Below are positions 60,688-64,000 of a stretch of DNA of 64,000 bases, one piece after another. The position numbers were made by a program, and so were the translations under genes. Within the stretch, counting starts at the first letter, position 1. Every line of letters begins with the position of its first letter. Below the pieces are notes generated by a model that had not been told where the DNA came from, searched no databases, and was given only the letters and a program-made list of their open reading frames with translations. Location of the stretch: the NCBI GenBank assembly GCA_035535995.1, contig DATLOZ010000012.1, positions 62,001 through 126,000 of the forward strand, in the 5' to 3' direction. The stretch is from JANYCO01 sp035535995. GTDB lineage: Bacteria > Bacteroidota > Bacteroidia > Cytophagales > Cytophagaceae.

Positions 60688-60780
60688 TTATCTTTTGCGA
60701 ATTCTAATAGAATAGTTGTGAAATACTATTAACAGAGAAAAAAAACATAAAACACCTGGTATGTAAAGGACGATGACCAT
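60688..60780 (-). CDS. 30-residue hydrophobic peptide with basic tail
   Basis: ATG 60780-60778 to TAA 60690-60688. The first 20 residues are hydrophobic (MVIVLYIPGVLCFFSLLIVF), then HNYSIRIRKR. One membrane helix with a basic end is the form of many type I toxin peptides and small membrane regulators. An AAGGA lies 9 nt before the ATG, unusually good for this phylum. A stem AACCTG/CAGGTT and the 60615-60640 terminator follow, so a compact independent transcript is plausible. It overlaps no other gene. Not recognised. Confidence 0.45.
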   Translation of the reverse strand: MVIVLYIPGVLCFFSLLIVFHNYSIRIRKR

Positions 60781-60929
60781 TCAAATTATTCCTTTTAGTT
60801 ACCAATCGAAAAAGCTTGTTTCAGCTTCTAAAAAGGTTTTGCGGAAAAAATATTGCGTCTTAATATCAATTTATAAAAAGGCTGCTCGCTTTATTTCGCA
60901 CTGCGGGATTGAATTCCACAATCATTTAA

Positions 60930-60966
60930 TAAAAAAGCTCTGCCGGCTTTTGCCGACAGAGCTTTC
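60930..60966 (-). terminator. Intrinsic terminator of the peptide-binding protein gene
   Basis: On the minus strand AAAGCTCTGTCGGC pairs with GCCGGCAGAGCTTT around a 4-base loop, followed by TTTT. It lies just past the stop at 60987. Confidence 0.93.
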
Positions 60967-60986
60967 TATAAGATGAAAAGCTTTTC

Positions 60987-62741
60987 TTAATTTGCTTTTT
61001 TAGTATCAGGAATAAAATATACAGCTGTAAAATCTCTGTACTGCATTGCGTTGTTGTCAAGACCGCGTACGTTAGCTTGTAGCAGGCGGTATCCTTCATC
61101 ATACCATAGCGCTATGATCGGAGCATCTTCCATTGCGATCTGTTCTGCTTTCAGGAAGTTTGCGTAAGCTTCTTCCTGATTTTTAGCTTTCAGACCAGCT
61201 TCGTAGTACTGATCAAATGCAGGGTTCACATATCTGGTAAGGTTTGGATAAGAAATTTTATCCATTGTAGCAGGTACGTTTTTACCGTAGAAGAACCATA
61301 GGAAGTTTTCAGGACTTGGATAATCGGCGAACCAACCCGCGCGGAAGAAATCGCTTTTACCACTTTGCATATTTTCTACTAATTGTGCTGTAGTTACCAC
61401 GTTGATATCAACAGTGATGTCCAGGTTTTCTTTAAGTTGTTTTTTCACTTCTTCTGCCACGGCGATGTTTCTTTCTCCGTCAGAGTTTAGCTCAAGAGTG
61501 ATCTTCGGTACATCAGTACCTCTTTTGAATCCGGCTTTTTTCAGGTAGAAATTAGCAGAGTCCAGGTTAAGATCATATCCTTTAATTTGTTTTACATCGT
61601 ATCCTTTGTATGCATCCAGTGGAGTGATACCGTAGATCGCGTGTGAATAGCCTTCTCCGTTCAATACAGCGTCCAGGATTTTCTTTCTGTTTACTGCGTA
61701 AGAGATCGCTTTTCTCAGGTTTTTATTGCTAAACATTTTTCCGTTGTTTAGGAAACCAAGGAAGTGCGTAGCCATTTCAGGAGTTCTTTGCAATTCATAT
61801 TCTCCGTAAGCGCCCGTTTTCTGAGCCGTCTGCTCTTCGATCTCGATGATGTAGTCGGTAGGCATACGGTACATCATGTTTAGTTGACCTTTTTTGAATT
61901 CAAGCAATTCAGATTTTTTATCTTTCAGGAATTTCACTTTGATACCACTCAGGTATGGAAGTTTGTTTCCGTCTTTATCGGATAAATAATAGTTGGTATT
62001 CTTTTTCAATACTACTACGTTTCCTTCCTGGATCTCAGAGATCACAAATGGTCCGGTTCCTACGGCTTTTACCCTCATTTCTTTGTCGTATTTTTCGTAC
62101 GCTTCTTTCGGGAAAATGAAAGTGAAAGGTCTGGCAAGGTTGTTCAGGAAAATAGAATTAGGAGCAGTAAGGGTGAATTGGATCGTATAAGGATCGATGA
62201 TCTTGATACCTTCTACTTCGAAGTTTGGTTTTTTTCCATCTTTCGCAGCGTTGTAATATTCGCTTGCGCCTTTCAGGATACCGTCGAGACAGCTAAAACC
62301 CTGGTTGGTTACACTTGGAGTGCAAAGAAGGGTGAAACAATATTTCACATCTTCTGCAGTAAGCTCTCTTCCTTTGCCACCGGAGAAGCATTCGTTGTCG
62401 TGAAACATCACGCCTTTTCTAAGCTTGAAGGTATATACAGTCTGAGACTCGTCTACGGTATGGCTTTCAGCGATACCATGTTTGAGGCTAAGATCTTTCT
62501 GATCAAATTTCATCAGTCCTTCGTAGATCTGAGAAGCAACTCTGTAAGAAATAGCGTCTACAATGTTGTGTGGGAAAAGGTTTTTAATATAATCGGACTC
62601 ATTGACAATAAATGTCCCTCCGTAATACTTTCCACCTTTAGCTTCTACCAGTGCATTTGGATCGGAATTTCCATCCTGAGAAGGGCCGCAAGCGGTTACC
62701 ATGAATGCAATAGAAAGAACAGAAATTAATGTCTTTTTCAT
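60987..62741 (-). CDS. Peptide-type ABC transporter substrate-binding lipoprotein
   Basis: 584 residues with lipobox VTAC at about 15-18. The SBP_bac_5 (OppA/DppA) fold has YKIKN-like core segments: SYRVASQIYEGLMKFD, TVYTFKLRKGVMFHDNECF, AEDVKYCFTLL, YTIQFTLTAPNSIFLNNLA, GTGPFVISEIQEGNVVVLKKN, MATHFLGFLNNGKMFSNKNLRKAI and ADYPSPENFLWFFYGKN. It binds oligopeptides or a similar ligand outside the inner membrane. No oligopeptide permease genes lie beside it. Confidence 0.93.
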   Translation of the reverse strand: MKKTLISVLSIAFMVTACGPSQDGNSDPNALVEAKGGKYYGGTFIVNESDYIKNLFPHNIVDAISYRVASQIYEGLMKFDQKDLSLKHGIAESHTVDESQTVYTFKLRKGVMFHDNECFSGGKGRELTAEDVKYCFTLLCTPSVTNQGFSCLDGILKGASEYYNAAKDGKKPNFEVEGIKIIDPYTIQFTLTAPNSIFLNNLARPFTFIFPKEAYEKYDKEMRVKAVGTGPFVISEIQEGNVVVLKKNTNYYLSDKDGNKLPYLSGIKVKFLKDKKSELLEFKKGQLNMMYRMPTDYIIEIEEQTAQKTGAYGEYELQRTPEMATHFLGFLNNGKMFSNKNLRKAISYAVNRKKILDAVLNGEGYSHAIYGITPLDAYKGYDVKQIKGYDLNLDSANFYLKKAGFKRGTDVPKITLELNSDGERNIAVAEEVKKQLKENLDITVDINVVTTAQLVENMQSGKSDFFRAGWFADYPSPENFLWFFYGKNVPATMDKISYPNLTRYVNPAFDQYYEAGLKAKNQEEAYANFLKAEQIAMEDAPIIALWYDEGYRLLQANVRGLDNNAMQYRDFTAVYFIPDTKKAN

Positions 62742-62890
62742 TTTATCTTGATAAAAAATTGATTGTTAACAAAAACCCAATAGTTATACTTTAAACACGG
62801 GTTTTAAGTTACCAAATATTACCAGAAAAAATAAAATTTTCAAGAATTTTGTAATAAAAAAAGATTGAATTCCTTTTTAACAAGTTAATA

Positions 62891-63955
62891 TTAGTACCAC
62901 TTGAATATTTTCAAGCCTATCAGATAAAAAACCACCCCCAGGCCCGTTAATACGCCACATGGCAAAAGTACTTCTGGCAATCCTGCTCCTTCATTAAAGA
63001 TCGCCCGCACCGAATCGCTCAGAAGCGTGAGTGGCAGTACTTTAATAATTGCGATCATCCATTCGGGAAAACTTTGGTAACTGAAAAATATTCCGGAAAC
63101 GATCGTCATTGGCAATACCACGGCATTGATCAAACCATTGGCAACGTGCGTACTTTGCGTACGGGAAGCGAGCACCAGGCCAATACCTCCAAAGGCCAGT
63201 ATTCCTGAAAGGTAGATCAGCACCAACGCTGCAAAACTTCCCGTCATTTGTATGCCGAAGAAAAGCCAGGAAAATAATACCAGGATGCAGGATTCAAACG
63301 ACGTAAGCAATAAGCGCGTAACGAAGTGAGAAATAATAAAAGAAGATTTTCTCATAGGCGTAGCTACCATTCTGCGGAGTAGCTTTTTCATTCTCAACTC
63401 GATCAGGTACCAGCTAATGCCCCACACACAAGAGTTCATCACACCCATGGCCAACAGGCCAGGGATCAGGAAATCAATGTATCGCGTACCTTTCATAGTG
63501 ATCTTTTCGGTAACATACACTGGGCGGTTGGCGTGGATCGATAGTTCACGCTCGAGCATAAGGTAGAGCGTTACTGCTTCCGAATTGCCAGGGTCGTAGT
63601 GAAATACGGGCTGCCCATTTTTAAGATCGATGTACAAAACACAAATTCCTTTCTTCAAAGCATCGGTCAGGGTTTTTTCAGAAGCAGGTAAAAATTCTAC
63701 CTGTGCGCTCGTGCCTGAACCGGTGCCGATTTTTTGAGTAAATCCTGTGGCAGATGCCGAAGGGAAGATCTTTTGAAACGTGCTGTCGCCGGATAGAAAT
63801 ACTTTATATTTTTTCTCAGGCGAACCGGAAAATGCAATACCTAACACCCAAGCCATGGCTACGGGAAATGCAAACGACCAGAATAAAGCGCCCGGCTCGC
63901 GGAAGAAATTCCGGAAGTTTACCAATACAAGATGTGCGATCTGTTTAATTTTCAT
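62891..63955 (-). CDS. ABC-2 type permease
   Basis: 354 residues. An N-terminal helix (about 18-38, FREPGALFWSFAFPVAMAWV) and a soluble extracytoplasmic loop (about 45-150) come before five membrane helices in the C-terminal half (IDFLIPGLLAMGVMNSCVWG, KKLLRRMVATPMRKSSFI, PMTIVSGIFFSYQSFPEWM). This is the ABC-2 (YhhJ/NodJ-like) exporter layout. The partner ATPase gene ends inside its start (overlap at 63945-63955), so they form one transporter for an unknown substrate. Confidence 0.92.
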   Translation of the reverse strand: MKIKQIAHLVLVNFRNFFREPGALFWSFAFPVAMAWVLGIAFSGSPEKKYKVFLSGDSTFQKIFPSASATGFTQKIGTGSGTSAQVEFLPASEKTLTDALKKGICVLYIDLKNGQPVFHYDPGNSEAVTLYLMLERELSIHANRPVYVTEKITMKGTRYIDFLIPGLLAMGVMNSCVWGISWYLIELRMKKLLRRMVATPMRKSSFIISHFVTRLLLTSFESCILVLFSWLFFGIQMTGSFAALVLIYLSGILAFGGIGLVLASRTQSTHVANGLINAVVLPMTIVSGIFFSYQSFPEWMIAIIKVLPLTLLSDSVRAIFNEGAGLPEVLLPCGVLTGLGVVFYLIGLKIFKWY

Positions 63956-64000
63956 AAAGCTTCCTTCCTGTCATAGAGATGAAGAGATCATCAAGTGTCA
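63945..64000 (-). CDS. ABC transporter ATP-binding protein, C-terminal end (partial)
   Basis: The minus-strand frame entering from the window edge reads TLDDLFISMTGRKLYEN and stops at TAA 63947-63945. The ending (T-L-x-D-x-F-x-x-x-T-G) is the usual C-terminus of ABC-2 exporter ATPases of the CcmA/NatA type. It overlaps the permease start by 11 bp. The catalytic part lies beyond the window. Confidence 0.8.
   Translation of the reverse strand, partial: TLDDLFISMTGRKLYEN

Noticed and set aside
60640..60930. tmRNA or 6S RNA
   Set aside because: I could find neither a tRNA-like end with CCA context nor the large open bubble expected for 6S RNA; only a small stem and a terminator are clear.
60773..60976. 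67-codon plus-strand ORF near 60.8 kb
   Set aside because: It runs through the terminator of the convergent gene and its product has no coherent composition; the 30-codon ORF on the other strand and the terminators explain the region better.

Overview
The window is a stretch of chromosome from a gliding or T9SS-bearing member of the Bacteroidota, most likely the Cytophagales/Chitinophagales side of the phylum. The evidence is the complete gldK-gldL-gldM-gldN cluster with an upstream porP/sprF-type gene, a protein with a C-terminal type IX sorting domain, an ECF sigma/FecR/TonB-receptor triad, families almost confined to this phylum (DUF4271, DUF3667, 7TMR-DISM), promoter elements of the TAnnTTTG type, and start codons that mostly lack Shine-Dalgarno sequences. 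Nearly everything is ordinary chromosomal coding DNA; no rRNA, tRNA, prophage, CRISPR array or intact insertion sequence was seen.

Layout. 1-3.9 kb: the end of an alanine racemase (probably a MurF-Alr fusion), a three-TM protein with a pseudopilin-like tail, then lemA with three TPM-domain genes. 3.9-7.6 kb: a membrane coiled-coil protein coupled to a Crp/Fnr regulator, and a 7TMR-DISM receptor whose C-terminus looks like a transposase zinc ribbon. 7.7-11.2 kb: a co-directional run DUF3667-YHS-DoxX-YceI-DinB-NRDE. 11.2-16.3 kb: polA, a small basic ORF with a nucleotidyltransferase, a higBA toxin-antitoxin pair, and nth. 16.5-24.6 kb: an ECF sigma gene with an overlapping 76-codon gene, uvrA, a hotdog thioesterase, and a UvrD-like helicase fused to a RecB-type nuclease. 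24.6-31.3 kb: two divergent operons (lipoprotein/YHYH/MORN/SCO1 against sigma/fecR/TonB receptor). 31.4-38.9 kb: class II aldolase, PBP1A, a T9SS cargo protein, uvrC. 39-48.5 kb: a long minus-strand run from acyl-CoA-binding protein through DUF983, a WecA/MraY-type transferase, DUF4271, hemD, porP and gldKLMN. 48.6-64 kb: an rRNA methyltransferase, a disulfide-oxidoreductase homologue without its cysteines, a TPR-CHAT protein, mfd, a SanA-like protein, a methyltransferase, a peptide-binding lipoprotein and an ABC-2 exporter.

Two things stand out. First, the two divergent operons near 27 kb carry the same bipartite promoter, GGTAGGGTA-N14-CGTT(G/T)TATAG, with identical spacing. This strongly suggests one small ECF-sigma regulon joining the FecR/TonB receptor genes to the SCO1/YHYH lipoprotein genes. 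Second, the intergenic DNA is full of short iterated units (7-mers GGATRCC and AYTCATA, 6-mer AGCAAS) arranged as inverted arrays that can form long perfect hairpins. They lie next to many genes and in places supply stop codons or spurious N-terminal extensions. Further points are a 30-codon hydrophobic peptide gene upstream of a terminator near 60.7 kb, a higBA pair bracketed by two copies of a palindrome, and the domain oddities named above.
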